This document shows positions 1-14,400 of a stretch of DNA of 64,000 bases, piece after piece; the stretch's first letter is position 1; each line of letters begins with the position of its first letter. Both the position numbers and the translations under genes were made by a program. The notes below the pieces were generated by a model. It worked only from the letters and a program-made list of their open reading frames with translations, did not search any database and was not told the origin of the DNA. Source of the stretch: Sycon ciliatum (Eukaryota; Porifera; Calcarea; Leucosolenida; Sycettidae); assembly GCF_964019385.1 (NCBI RefSeq), contig NC_088646.1:10569080-10633079 (forward strand). The letters run 5' to 3'.

Positions 1-1
1 G

Positions 2-325
2 TTCACAAAGGAACTGGAGCATTCCGTGAACGAAAGCACCATCCGGAAGTGCAAGCGCCTCTACCTGGGACGCTTGAAAGACTTGAAGAGTCCCGACTTG
101 GTGACGACTCTCCCTCATGCAGCTGGGGGTCGCTCACTGCTGCTTGGCGACCTGGACGGTGAAGTCGCTGAATACGTAAAGGCTTTGCGACAAGCTGGTG
201 GCTGCGTCAGCACAAGTATCATCATCACTGGCGCGAAGGGAATCGTCGCGCACCGTAAAAAAAAAGAACCACCTGAAAAGACCAAATCGCTAAAATTTCC
301 CGTCGTTAACAGGGGCGTTTTTTGA
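2..325 (+). pseudogene. pogo/Tigger-like DDE transposase remnant, N-terminal part
   Basis: An open frame runs in from the window edge and stops at 325. The part around residues 40-75 (LLLGDLDGEVAEYVKALRQ followed by a G-x-V-S-T-x-I-I-I-x-G-A-K-G-I-V pattern) resembles the segment that precedes the DDE catalytic domain in pogo/Tigger-like transposases of corals, sponges and fish. After about residue 78 the frame becomes Lys/Glu-rich and stops; no DDE domain follows. I read it as a fragment of a dead DNA transposon, probably in an upstream intron of CAMKMT. The family call rests on pattern memory only; no ATG starts the frame inside the window. Confidence 0.5.
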
Positions 326-360
326 AAACGCTAAAGTTGCACGCCGCAAAAGTTTCCCGG

Positions 361-1366
361 TTTACAGTAATCAATTACCAGCAGTGCTCGTGGCTGCAAG
401 GCCTGCACCCCGTGGCTGCAAGGCCTGCACCCCGTGGCTGCAAGGCCTGCACCCCGTGGCTGCAAGGCCTGCACCCCGTGGCTGCAAGGCCTGCACCCCG
501 TGGCTGCAAGGCCTGCACCCCGTGGCTGCAAGGCCTGCACCCCGTGGCTGCAAGGCCAGCACCCCGTGGCTGCAAGGCCTGCACCCCGTGGCTGCAAGGC
601 CTGCACCCCGTGGCTGCAAGGCCTGCACCCCGTGGCTGCAAGGCCTGCACCCCGTGGCTGCAAGGCCTGCACCCCGTGGCTGCAAGGCCTGCACCCCGTG
701 GCTGCAAGGCCTGCACCCCGTGGCTGCAAGGCCTGCACCCCGTGGCTGCAAGGCCTGCACCCCGTGGCTGCAAGGCCTGCACCCCGTGGCTGCAAGGCCT
801 GCACCCCGTGGCTGCAAGGCCTGCACCCCGTGGCTGCAAGGCCTGCACCCCGTGGCTGCAAGGCCTGCACCCCGTGGCTGCAAGGCCTGCACCCCGTGGC
901 TGCAAGGCCAGCACCCCGTGGCTGCAAGGCCAGCACCCCGTGGCTGCAAGGCCAGCACCCCGTGGCTGCAAGGCCAGCACCCCGTGGCTGCAAGGCCAGC
1001 ACCCCGTGGCTGCAAGGCCAGCACCCCGTGGCTGCAAGGCCAGCACCCCGTGGCTGCAAGGCCAGCAGTGCCCATGGCTGCAAGGCCAGCAGTGCCCATG
1101 GCTGCAAGGCCAGCACCCCGTGGCTGCAAGGCCAGCACCCCGTGGCTGCAAGGCCAGCACCCCGTGGCTGCAAGGCCAGCACCCCGTGGCTGCAAGGCCA
1201 GCACCCCGTGGCTGCAAGGCCAGCACCCCGTGGCTGCAAGGCCAGTAGTGCCCGTGGCTGCAAGGCCAGTAGTGCCCGTGGCTGCAAGGCCAGCACCCCG
1301 TGGCTGCAAGGCCAGCACCCCGTGGCTGCTTGGCTTCAACAACCGATTTCAATGTCCACAACAGTA
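361..1366. mobile_element. MITE copy expanded internally into a 22-bp minisatellite
   Basis: The right end (CCGATTTCAATGTCCAC then AACAGTA, ending at 1,366) matches the terminal repeat of the MITE copies at 23,086-23,273 and 32,147-32,320. In those copies, read on the minus strand, a single internal stretch carries GTGCTCxCGGCTGCAAGGCC followed by AGCGCCCC. Here the same stretch (from about 382) is repeated more than 40 times with a 22-bp period up to about 1,330. The left terminal repeat is not recognisable, so the copy is truncated or rearranged on that side. It lies upstream of the first CAMKMT exon seen, probably in an intron. Confidence 0.6.
382..1330. repeat. 22-bp minisatellite, about 43 units
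   Basis: Tandem units have the core GTGGCTGCAAGGCC followed by TGCACCCC or AGCACCCC. The TGC form fills the left half (with one AGC unit near 550) and the AGC form takes over from about 900. Two pairs of variant units carry GTGCCCATG (about 1,070-1,100) or GTGCCCGTG (about 1,245-1,280). Because 22 is one more than a multiple of 3 and the unit has no stop in any phase, several frames stay open for about 320 codons; these are artefacts of the repeat, not genes. Confidence 0.95.
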
Positions 1367-1445
1367 GTATGTTCCCATTGGTGGTGGTGGTGTGTGTGCG
1401 TGTGTGTGTGTGCGTGCGTGGGTGCGTGCGCGCTTGTGTATGCAG

Positions 1446-4433
<2,988 letters not shown>

Positions 4434-6638
4434 GAGCTGTCTTCCTAGATCAATATCCTTCTTGTGTTGCATGTCCACTGTGAAACTTGAGCTACTACTG
4501 CATGCACTGTTTTCTGTAGAGCTGTTTTTTCCACCGCCGCTTTCCTATCCAGCTTGAAAATTCACAACCTGTGTATATCGGTGCTTCAAGGCTTTCTTGA
4601 GTTATGCAGTACTTGAGCCTTCTTCTATAGTCTTGACTCGACTGATCAGTCCCGTATTATGAAATAAGTTCAAATAACCTTAATTTTTTTTCATTTGCTA
4701 TTTCAAGGAAGTATTATCACGGGTGGTAGGGTTGTCGTAGGTTCTTCAAGCAAGCAGGCGAAAGTCGAATTACGAACATGCCCGATTTAATTTCCTTTTT
4801 CTTTGCTTCGTTTTCTGGTCTTGACAAGTAGGTTTCACTGTTGCAGTACAGCCACTGTCGTAGATTCCTCCAATGTTGTCAAATGAGAGAGCTTGGAAGC
4901 TCAGGGTCCTACGCTATGCTTTTTTGCCTAGCTCATCATGCATGTTATTAGAACTGATGGAACTTTCTCTTCGGCTCCAACTTCGTTGCGGTCTTATAGT
5001 GTTTTACGTCGACCATGACGGCTACAATGCCCAACCATACCACAACGAACTGATTGGCTACATCATTGTATTGCAAAAAGTTCCCATCTGTTCGAATAAC
5101 ATGCATGATGAGCTAGGCAACAAAGCATATCGTAGGGCCCTGAGCGAAAGAAACAAGCAGCTGCTCCGATAGCACGGCGCAATCAAAATTAATAATTCTG
5201 AATTCAGGTTCTTATTCAACCTGCTCAAAGCCCAGATTCGAATGCTGATTGACCATGCATTCTTTCAGAAGTCTGCAGTTCGACGTGAGTCTCGTGGCTA
5301 AAGAAAGTTGTTCTAAGCGTTTTTATATCCATCAAAATCCATCACGAAGTTTTTGTGGACCCTGGCTAGCGCCAGAAGTAACTGCACTATCGCCCTGCAT
5401 GCATTCCCCCGATACACTTCGCATACATATATGCCAGGCCTCTACAGTCTCTCATTTCTTGGTGCTGACCGCTTTAATGCTATCAAGAGTCCATAACCAG
5501 GTTATGTACTCTTGATCCTATATATAATGCTACTGTCAGACTCATTCTCTTGATGGTACGGTACGGGACAGATATGGGATAGCGCCAGGCGTGACACAAA
5601 CAAACAAACACCAAATTAAAGCTGTGTGGACCCTGGCTAGCGCCAGACGTTTCTGAAGTAACGTCTTCTGCATAGCTACGGGAATAAACACCATGTACCA
5701 TACTCGTACTGCGTCGAATTCTATACATGTATGCGTAATCATGTGATCATGGCGTTGACAGTGTTATGCCGTCATCATGTGTCATGTACCCTGATTTTAT
5801 TGTGGCAAAGACTGGGATCGTAGTTGTTCATTGTCGTTCGAGTGGCCCATTCACTCGTGATCCGATTGTGAAGCCAACACATTTTTTGCACCGTGCATGG
5901 TTGGCATAACTACTAGAAAGAATGTTCTGATGTGTGTAATTACCAGTCAGTCCTGCATGTCCTGAGTTGTACGAGTTGAGGATTTTTACATTTTCTTGCG
6001 GATTAACTGCAAGCACACAGAACTGCAACATGCCACCGACATAAACCAAGGAGCCGCGGGAACCCTTGTTTCACGACTCCCCCTGGGGTAAACTTCAAGA
6101 CGGTTGCTCCATGACCAAAGCACGATTCACATTACTTCCTGTGACGCAATATACAACACTTGCGACAAGGAAATGCCCGTCGCAAGCAATCGCAAGGCCA
6201 CTGTTGCAGAAGTAACCAGTTGACCGAAATTCAACTTATTCCATAACGTGACGCGCAACATACACAAGTACAGTTTACCAGCCTGGGTATACAAGTAGTG
6301 CACATACATTTTACTACCGGTATGCAGCTATGCACTGCATTTGGAAAATCTCGCAGAAACCAAAAAGATTGCGAATCGAGTGTCGCCCGAGCTTGTTGAG
6401 TTTCGCATGTCACATAGCAGAAAACAGTGCGAGTACTGATCGTGAATCGTGATTAATCGCGCCTAGATCTAGCACCACTGCCAGACAATACTAGTGTTTT
6501 GGTATTGGCAATTCTCCCACCCGTCCTAGTCATATGATCCTTTCCAGTGAAATCAACAAAAAATGCCTCAGATACCGCACACGCATCACACAGCATATTC
6601 ATGTTCAATATACCCTGTACATGCATCACACAGCGTGT
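4434..6638. other. Intergenic spacer between CAMKMT and TUBD1 (tail to tail)
   Basis: Both flanking genes end here, so it should hold both 3' UTRs. I see no convincing exon. The phrase GGACCCTGGCTAGCGCCAGA occurs twice (about 5,357 and 5,631), which marks a local duplication or two copies of a short element. A palindrome of the CAAGAGT class lies at 5,484-5,516. Near 6,585-6,650 a stretch containing GCATCACACAGC is tandemly duplicated with a period of about 43 bp, and the second copy overlaps the TUBD1 stop codon. Confidence 0.5.
5484..5516. repeat. Short palindrome of the CAAGAGT..ACTCTTG class
   Basis: ATCAAGAGTCCATAACC faces its near-complement GGTTATGTACTCTTGAT across a single base. The same half-site ends larger elements elsewhere in the window (52,842, 59,491, 63,503), so this looks like a minimal or internally deleted member. 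Confidence 0.6.
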
Positions 6639-8066
6639 TCATGTTAAACCCATGTCCTGTATACTAGTAGTACTGCCCTGCAGGCTCTCATAGTTGGAGA
6701 TGGTCTGCTCAACATTGCTGAACGCCTGCAAGAAGTCTGATTCTTCCATACCATGGCTGGTGTACTGATGTAGGAAAGCCCGCGACGTGTACATACGCCA
6801 CGCCATGCTGCTGAATGTCTTCAGCGCTGGCACACACGCACTGGTGTTGGATAGCACAGCGCACACTTTGTCCGAGAAGCTCATGGCTCGCTCGCACGTC
6901 CACGCCTGAAACGGGCGCTGTGCCCATGTGCAGTGCAGGCTCGCGTCAGTCTGGAACTCGGACGTATCAACGAGGCTGCTTCCCTTACCCCTAGATATCA
7001 GTAAACTGGCGACAGCGGTGTAGGTACTGCTCCTGGTCCGTGTGTTAACCCCACTGCTACCCACTGTGTGTGGCGACCAATCAATGCCATCCTCTGATGC
7101 ACAGCTGGTCCGGAGCATCTGACAGAGCGGATGCATCAGGCCGCTCCACAAGTAGGAGCTGTACTCGCGACGGCCCGACGCCAGCTGCGGCAGTGAGTAC
7201 AGGCGCAGCAGCTTGTAGTCCGGGTGCGAGCACAGATGCTGGCACATATCGGCCATGCGAAACACAGGCTGATCGACGCGGCACGGTGTTAGTACGGCAC
7301 TCAGCTGCTGAGCCAGCACTTCATTCAGGTTGTGCAGGGATATCTTGTCCAGAGCCATGCGCTGCCGGCAGATCTTGTGCACGCCGTCGTTAGCGAGCAT
7401 CAGCACGCCGTCACTGCTAGCGTGCAGTCGACTTAGCGCCAGCACGGCGTTGTAATTCTGTACTATGACCTCGCCTGTACTGTACGGGCTAACTGACACG
7501 CACAGAATGAACACGCTCGGGTACAGGTCACGTAGCAGAGCGCACGTGTACGTTCCCACACCGGATCCAGTGCCGCCGGCCAGACTCATCAACACCAGAA
7601 AGCCGGCGAGGCGGTCGCACGCATCGCACGCGCGCCGCACGCACATCTGGATCTTCTCCGACATGTTATGCGCGTGCTCGTGGAAGCCAATTGCCCAGTT
7701 GTTGCCTGCGCCCCGCTGCCCGACCACCTGGTAAGCGGGGTTGTATCGCCATCCCGGCAACGCTCGTGGCGTCTTCACCGCCAACTCCCTGGCTTTCTCA
7801 ATAGCCTTTGGCTCAGTATCTATCATGCAGCATCGAGCATACCACCCTGGCTGATGCTTTGCAAGACCTTCTCCTGGTGATGGCTCAAGCTGTAGACCTG
7901 AGGCAGAGGAGGCATGACTGTGTGGCTTCTCTGCTGTAGCTCCTGCTGCTGGCTCAAAGAAACATCCCATTCGCTCTGTTCCTCTGCACTCCAGGAATAG
8001 CTGATTGAGCAGGCTGGCGCCCAGTTGATTGCCGCACTGTCCTATCTGGAGGCTGATGACAGACAT
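6639..8066 (-). CDS. TUBD1: Delta-tubulin, single exon
   Basis: The 475-residue frame starts MSVISLQIGQCGNQLG, the tubulin N-terminal loop, and carries IDTEPKAI (81-89), the GAGNNWA loop (119-125) and the tubulin signature GGTGSG (164-169). TGEVIVQNYNAVLALSRL is characteristic of delta-tubulin, as is a C-terminal HQYTSHGMEESDF near 450 (human: HQYTKFGIEEEDF). Human delta-tubulin has 453 residues; the extra length is mainly a low-complexity insertion at about 40-75. Delta-tubulin acts in the centriole and basal body and is needed for triplet microtubules. Unlike every other recognised gene here the coding region has no intron. It diverges from the kinectin-like gene, with 920 bp between start codons. 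I see no poly-A tail or target-site duplication that would prove a retrocopy. Frame and signature residues are intact, so it is probably functional. Confidence 0.93.
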   Translation of the reverse strand: MSVISLQIGQCGNQLGASLLNQLFLECRGTERMGCFFEPAAGATAEKPHSHASSASGLQLEPSPGEGLAKHQPGWYARCCMIDTEPKAIEKARELAVKTPRALPGWRYNPAYQVVGQRGAGNNWAIGFHEHAHNMSEKIQMCVRRACDACDRLAGFLVLMSLAGGTGSGVGTYTCALLRDLYPSVFILCVSVSPYSTGEVIVQNYNAVLALSRLHASSDGVLMLANDGVHKICRQRMALDKISLHNLNEVLAQQLSAVLTPCRVDQPVFRMADMCQHLCSHPDYKLLRLYSLPQLASGRREYSSYLWSGLMHPLCQMLRTSCASEDGIDWSPHTVGSSGVNTRTRSSTYTAVASLLISRGKGSSLVDTSEFQTDASLHCTWAQRPFQAWTCERAMSFSDKVCAVLSNTSACVPALKTFSSMAWRMYTSRAFLHQYTSHGMEESDFLQAFSNVEQTISNYESLQGSTTSIQDMGLT

Positions 8067-8986
8067 TCTAATGTCGTGATGATAAGAAAAACTTAGTGAT
8101 GTGCTTACTCAGGGGATCCACTGCCACTGCATCCGTGAGGAAACAACGAAACTCAGTTCTAATCAGGGAGTCGTATAGTACTATACGACTCCCTGGTTCT
8201 AATAATTGTACAATGTAATGATTATTGCGGCTGAGCTAGCTAGCGGCTATTATAATAATGCAATCACTAGTAATGATGGTAATAGCGGTCGGTCCGGGGA
8301 CGCAGGGTCCCGGAGGCGCTAGGATCCATGGACACTTCACTTTTTGTTTGATTTTTGTTTGTTTGAAGCAGATCACACCAAGACTAGAGTACATAACCCG
8401 ATGTACTCTTTGATATTACGGTACTACGAGCAGTTGTAGTCTCGGCCGATCGGGACTCGGGAGTCGGGATTGGAGAAAAAAACCTGACGCACACAAGTCA
8501 CGTAGATCTACACGTACTTGTAGATCGATCTACTGATCTACGACTCCCTGCACGCATGTGCACCTCAGGATACAAACTCCGTACAGACTCTGCGCTAGCG
8601 ATCAGAGACTGAGTACAGATTCTACACCGACACATCACATGATCGCGCAGAGGCGAACCAACTGACTGCCCCCGCACATGTGCACAGGCTAGGCTGCATT
8701 GCTGTTGACTGTTGTACAAGAGAGCTGTCAGCGGAGGGGAGACTCGACCGAGCCTGTCCATTCTTCTGGCAGTTTGTTCAACATAAATCTGCTGCTGTCT
8801 CTCCAACTGTTGTGTTATCAAACTGAACGACGGAGACAAAGGTGTTCGCAATTTTTGCTGTAGGCATGTAGTAGACTTGCCACAGTTTGACGGTGTGAGA
8901 GGGTCTTTCCTCCACGATTGTGGAGTTGTCAGACTTTATTTCTTTCCATTAGAACTCAATAATTATTTGCTAAAATTTACTGTTCA
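8067..8986. promoter_or_regulatory. Divergent intergenic region, TUBD1 / kinectin-like gene
   Basis: This spacer must hold both 5' UTRs and promoters of two genes read outward. No clear TATA box can be assigned. It contains a perfect 32-bp palindrome (8,164-8,195) built on CAGGGAGTCG..CGACTCCCTG and a region of repeated GATCTA words near 8,500-8,540. No convincing coding frame is present. Confidence 0.4.
8164..8195. repeat. Perfect 32-bp palindrome, CAGGGAGTCG class
   Basis: CAGGGAGTCGTATAGT is followed without spacer by its exact reverse complement. Two further palindromes with the same CAGGGAGTCG arms lie at 60,751-60,768 and 60,838-60,867. Confidence 0.9.
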
Positions 8987-10710
8987 ATGATGGATGCCAT
9001 CGCGATACTTATTGTGGCGGCCGTAGTTCTTCTTGTGGTAGCTGTCTTGGGCTATGTACTCAGTGCTAATGAAAGGCCTTATGAAGGGAGGCTTGATGAT
9101 GATGATGTGGAGGAAGTCGATGGAAGTGCCCGTAAGGTAAAGCGACGCAAGAATGATCGCAGGAAAAAGGGTACTTCGAACACGGCGGATTCGGATAGCA
9201 CAGCCTCGCCAGTGCCTCCGCCGGCAATCAAAACAGAAGAGACTCCACAGCCATCTCCTGCTCAGCAGAAGGAGGTGAAGAAATCACCGCCAAGCCCACA
9301 GCCTGCCGGGCCTTCAAAGAAAGCCTCTCAACCCGAGGCGCAGGCCAAGGCTGCAGGGAAATCGCTTGGCAAGGCAAATAGTGCTGCGGAAAAGCAGGAG
9401 AAGGTCTCCGTCGCTGTAGAGAAGTCACCCAAGAGCAAGGCTGCCAGTGCTAACAAGATCACAGTTGATGGAGCTAGCGCTTCTCGCTTATCGCCACGAG
9501 GTGCGAAATCTGGAGATGGCTCTGGAAAGAGCAAAAATCCATCACCTCCTGCCTCTGGCACAGATACTGCTGCTGCTACTGCTGCTCCTGGCAAAACTCA
9601 GAATGCCAGCCCGAAAACTGAGAAGCCCAAAAAGGCTGCACAGGCTCAAAGCAAACCGAAACCTGTGCAATCTTCACCCCCAACGCAAAAGTCCAAGCCA
9701 AAGAAGAAAGGTGAGGAGTAGACTGATGTATTGTTTTGGTGCAGATGGTGGTTGTTTGGGCATGACTTTTTTGAAAGCACCACTTGGCACATCGTCAGCA
9801 TGTGTCAGTTCCAGTGTGTGTGTGTGTGTGTGTCTGTGTGTGTGTGCGTGTGTCTGTGTCTTTGTGTCTGTACTATGTGTCTGTGTGTGCATGTAAAGAG
9901 CATGGAACATGGGCAACTTTGTTCACATTTGAGTGTGTGGGTATGCATATAGCCATTTGCAAACAAAAATGCTGCTATCCGCTTCAATTCGAAGTCTATT
10001 CACTAATAATTTGTGCCAGCAGCATCTTGATAAGTTTACTGCTTGTCAGGCTGGAAAGAAAACACAGTCCAGTACACCATACTACCCAATGGCACTGAGA
10101 CCACCCTTGTAAGCTGTGGCGGGCGCAGACTGGGTGCTGCTACTGCTGCTGGTAATAGTACGGTAATAGGACATGTAAACTTACCAAGGGGTAGGAAATC
10201 TACTATTACTGGCGGTATCATTTGTTACTAATTGTAATGTACCTATAGTGATAGGAAACAGAGAAAGAGTCACAGAAATACTGTGTGCCGATGAGCATGA
10301 CCATGGGCAAGTGCGGTTCCTGAGTGGCCTGTTTCTAGTTGTCATCTTTGCCATGTGCCGGATGTTTGGAAGGAAGTGGCCTCGCAAGTGTACCTGAGGG
10401 AACTGCAGGTCACACTGGCTGCTTCAAAAGGATCATGAGGACACGTAATGAAGTAGAGTAGTCCCACGGTGGTGGTCATGCTGGGGTTTGTGGCAGCTGC
10501 TAGTGCCACATGTAGTTGTGACTGTGGTTTCTCCCAGCTAAACTAATTTGCTTTGAAGTACTGTGTGTGCGTGTGATGGTGGTGTGTGTGTGTGTGTGGT
10601 AATGGTGGTGGTGTGTGGTGGTGGTGTGTGTGTGGTGATGGTGGTGGTGTGTGTGTGCGTGTGATGGTGGTGGGGGTGGTGGTGTGTGGTGATGGTGGTG
10701 GTGGTGTGTG

Positions 10711-10749
<39 letters not shown>

Positions 10750-11421
10750 ATCACCAGATTCTCTAGTCTTTGCAACCCTGTACATGTACATGAAGTTAGT
10801 TTGTAGAACATGCAGTGCATCTTGCTATGGCAGGTGTAGGTGGGGGCTCTGTCTTTTGCAGTGGTGTGCAATGTCTGGGAGGAATGGAAGTACACATGGA
10901 CTCAGTGCATCTGTTTGATAATGACATTATTATGTAGGTATCGGTGATGGTAAAATGACATCATGGATAGGTGTGGGTGATGGTAAAATGACATCATAGA
11001 TTGGACTACAGTATAGGTATGCGTGATGGTTCTTCATTGAAAGTTAGTATCCCTGCTGACTATCCCAATGTGCTAGTACTAGTAGTGTTGTTGAACAACG
11101 TGTGTGTTTGCCTTTCCTACGCCTTATCTTCAGGTGCTTTGGACAACTTGCGTGAGCAGATGAACGAACTTGACCTGAGTCAGACTGAGTGTCTGGACCT
11201 TGTGGAGTTCCTGAAGGAGCGTGCTGAGCAGCAGGGTAGCTGGGTCACGGTGAGTTGGTGTTGATGGTGATGTGGTGTGGTGTGGCGTGGCTCCAGCTGT
11301 ACATGGGCAGTGCTGCACTAGCCTCGCTGTTTCGACGATGCTCCTAGTCTGTGTCTTAGAAACACATGTAGGTGTCATGATGCGCTTCTCATCGTGTTTT
11401 GTGTGTATGTGTGTGTGTGTG

Positions 11422-11467
<46 letters not shown>

Positions 11468-14400
11468 TGTGTGTGCAGCATGCATGCCTGCACACAATAG
11501 GTTTTTCGTGTACTAGCACTTTGTTGCGTATTGCGACTGGTTTTCTTCAATTTTTAAATTGAAGCGTGGCAGTTGTGAATGGCTGAACATGATTATATGT
11601 ACACTGCACCTTGGTTTGTGCTTTTTGGTTGTGTGCAGAAAGGTGCCAAAAGTACCAATGACTCCATTAGCACGCTGAAGACACGCTGTGATCAACTTAG
11701 CGAGGAGCTAGAGAGCAGTAAGTACAGATCATTGTCACGGTGTGTGTGTGTGTATGTGTATGTATGTGCCTGCTACTGCTGCAGCGCTTCTTGCACAGCA
11801 GTCCAGCTAAAAGCGACTGGATTCGGGGGACTCTAACCCTAGTCCGACATGAGGAACTATAGATTTGAGTACTATACGGACAGCTCATAGGAGCTGGCAC
11901 CTATGACTGAGATGAGATCGTGCAAGGGGCAAATTGCTCTTTATCACTTTTGAAACTCGTTATTTATTTGGTTGATGGCTGGGGCCCCCTTCGGAAATTG
12001 GCTGAAGAACTGCTCTTCATGCAAAGTCCACGGTAAACATTTAATTGTGAATGCCATAATTACTCAACCTGCGGACAGAATTGTTTCGTCCTTTGTGAAT
12101 GCCATAATTATAATGTTAGATCTGAGTTGAAAATCTTTCCACTGACACATGATGCCAGTTGAAGGGGTAAGCAGCCGCATTCGGCAATGTGTCGAGGTCG
12201 CCTGGAGAGCGCAGTGTGGTGGTTGATGGAAACATGATGCCAAAGGGTATTTATTCTCACAAATTTCCCAGATATGAATGGAATGGATACTCATGTAAAG
12301 CAACTGCAGTACAAGGCCCCTCTCCACTGTGCATCATTTCTTATTTTATTTATAATTTATATGTGTGTATGTGCTCAGCTCGCCAGGCTAACACTCAGCA
12401 CCTCCACCAGCTCTCCGCTAAGCGGTAAGGGTTACGTCATCTACCTGAGAAGGGTGGAATTTTGTTCGGGGGGGGGGGGGGGGTGCAGCAATTTGGTCGA
12501 GTATGCAAATTAATTTTTGTGTTGGGGCGGTACCTGTTGTTGTTCCATTGGGAGCATAGCGTGTGTACGTTCTCTGTGGTGCCAGTCGGTTGATAGTTTA
12601 GAGCGTGTAGGTGACAAAAAGAGGACAGTTTGGGTGATCGCCTGATGGCTGAGCTGGTGCTGTGCACCTGCTGCGTGGTGGTGGTGGTGGTGGTGGTGGT
12701 GGTGATAGCGCCTACTCAGCTAGCTGAACTGAGCTGTGGCCCGCTGCTGCTCAGCTCACCCAGCCTCGTGCTGCATGCGACTGTAGCATGGCTTATCACG
12801 TGCCATTGTGCGGCACAGAGAGTTGTCATGTTTGGTGACAAGGTCGCCGACAGTGGGTTTTGCTTGTCACGATGACACTCACAAAATGTGACACTGATTT
12901 GCCTGTACATGTATTGTGAGCTGGCATTGTCCGAACGTGTGATGTGCCTGTATTCTGAGCTGGCACTGTGCGTGTCATCAGTTGACCTCCAGTCATATGC
13001 TATGCTGCTACTAGTGCTTGGATGATTAGATGAAAGTGGGCTGAATCTGTCGGCATGCTTCTAGATAGTCCCACTGGACTATGTGACATCGTTGTAGCTA
13101 TCCGTTCATTGTTCTGTACATGAACTATTTTCAGCTGGAAATCTGTCTCGTATTCATGTGTGCCATATTGGCTGTCTATCTCCCTTTGTCCTGGACCACA
13201 CCAATTTTTTCCCCATTCACTGTTTGATTTCTTGCTCCTCAGTGTTGAGCTGATTGACGAGAACAAGCGCCTGCGTCTCCAGAGCACCGAGATCCAGGCT
13301 CTTCTCGCTAAGAGGGTAAGCGGGAACTTGTTGCGGTGGTTTTCAAACCGAGTACATGTACATGATTGCACTGGTTGTGTGTTCTCAACACAATACAGTA
13401 TAGCCGGTGGTAACGCGAATCTGCGAACCCTACTTTACTTTATTATTATTACATGATTTCGCACTTTCCCTTTCTCAACACTCTCACGATCATGGTTTCC
13501 CTGCTGCTGCAACGGTCACACCAGGTTGACCAAATTTCTGGCCATGGCCCATGGTCACCATACTGTAAAAGCAGAACTTTTCGGTGGTGTTTTATTTTCG
13601 GTAACTTCGGTGCCGACAATTTTTACCGAAAATAAAACGCACCGAAAATTTCGGTACAACCGATATTTATACATGTAGTACTAGTATTTCCCTCTACCGA
13701 ACCGCCGATTTTGGAGAATACCGAAAATATTACGCCACCGAAAATTTCTGCCTTTACAGTAGTGAAACAGTAAACACATACAGTTGCACTGTGTACTAGT
13801 GTTGCATGATAAACAGTGCTGGCTTTGCGCTGGATTCTGTTCAGCAAGCGTGTAAACTATTCTGCTGAACTGCCTGTCGTTTTGGACCTGTTCTCAGTGT
13901 TTGGTTTGTTTTTGCTCGCTTTTGTACCTGTGTCTTGGCTAGGAAGCTGATGTGAAGCAGTACGTCACGCGCGTGAATAACCTCGAGGAAGATCTGGCAA
14001 AGGCCAGCTCCACGGCTGCTCCAGCTACTGAGGCAGCAGCCAATGCTGATGCTTCAGCTAGTGAAGAGTGTGCTTCTCTCCAGAAAGAGATCTGCCAGCT
14101 GCAGGCCCAGGTCGAGAAGGCCAACAAGGAGGCCGAAGCTGCCAAGAGTGCAGCCGACGCTTCCCAGAAGGAGGCCGAGGCTGCCAAGAGTGCAGCCGAC
14201 GCTTCCCAGAAGGAGGCCGAGTCAGCCCGCGCACAGGCGAAGGCTGCAAGCAGCAGCGAAGCCACCGCAGCCTCGACTGCTGATAGTCGTGTGCCCGACC
14301 TTGAGAAGCAGATCGCTGAGCTCGAGGCCAGCCTCAAGGCGGAAAAGACCTTGGTGCAGAGCAATGCTTCATCAGCTGACACTAAGGTATGTCTGGTGGT

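Noticed and set aside
10043..10231. Independent small gene
   Set aside because: Its first part is exon 2 of the kinectin-like gene, in phase at both ends; the rest is intron.
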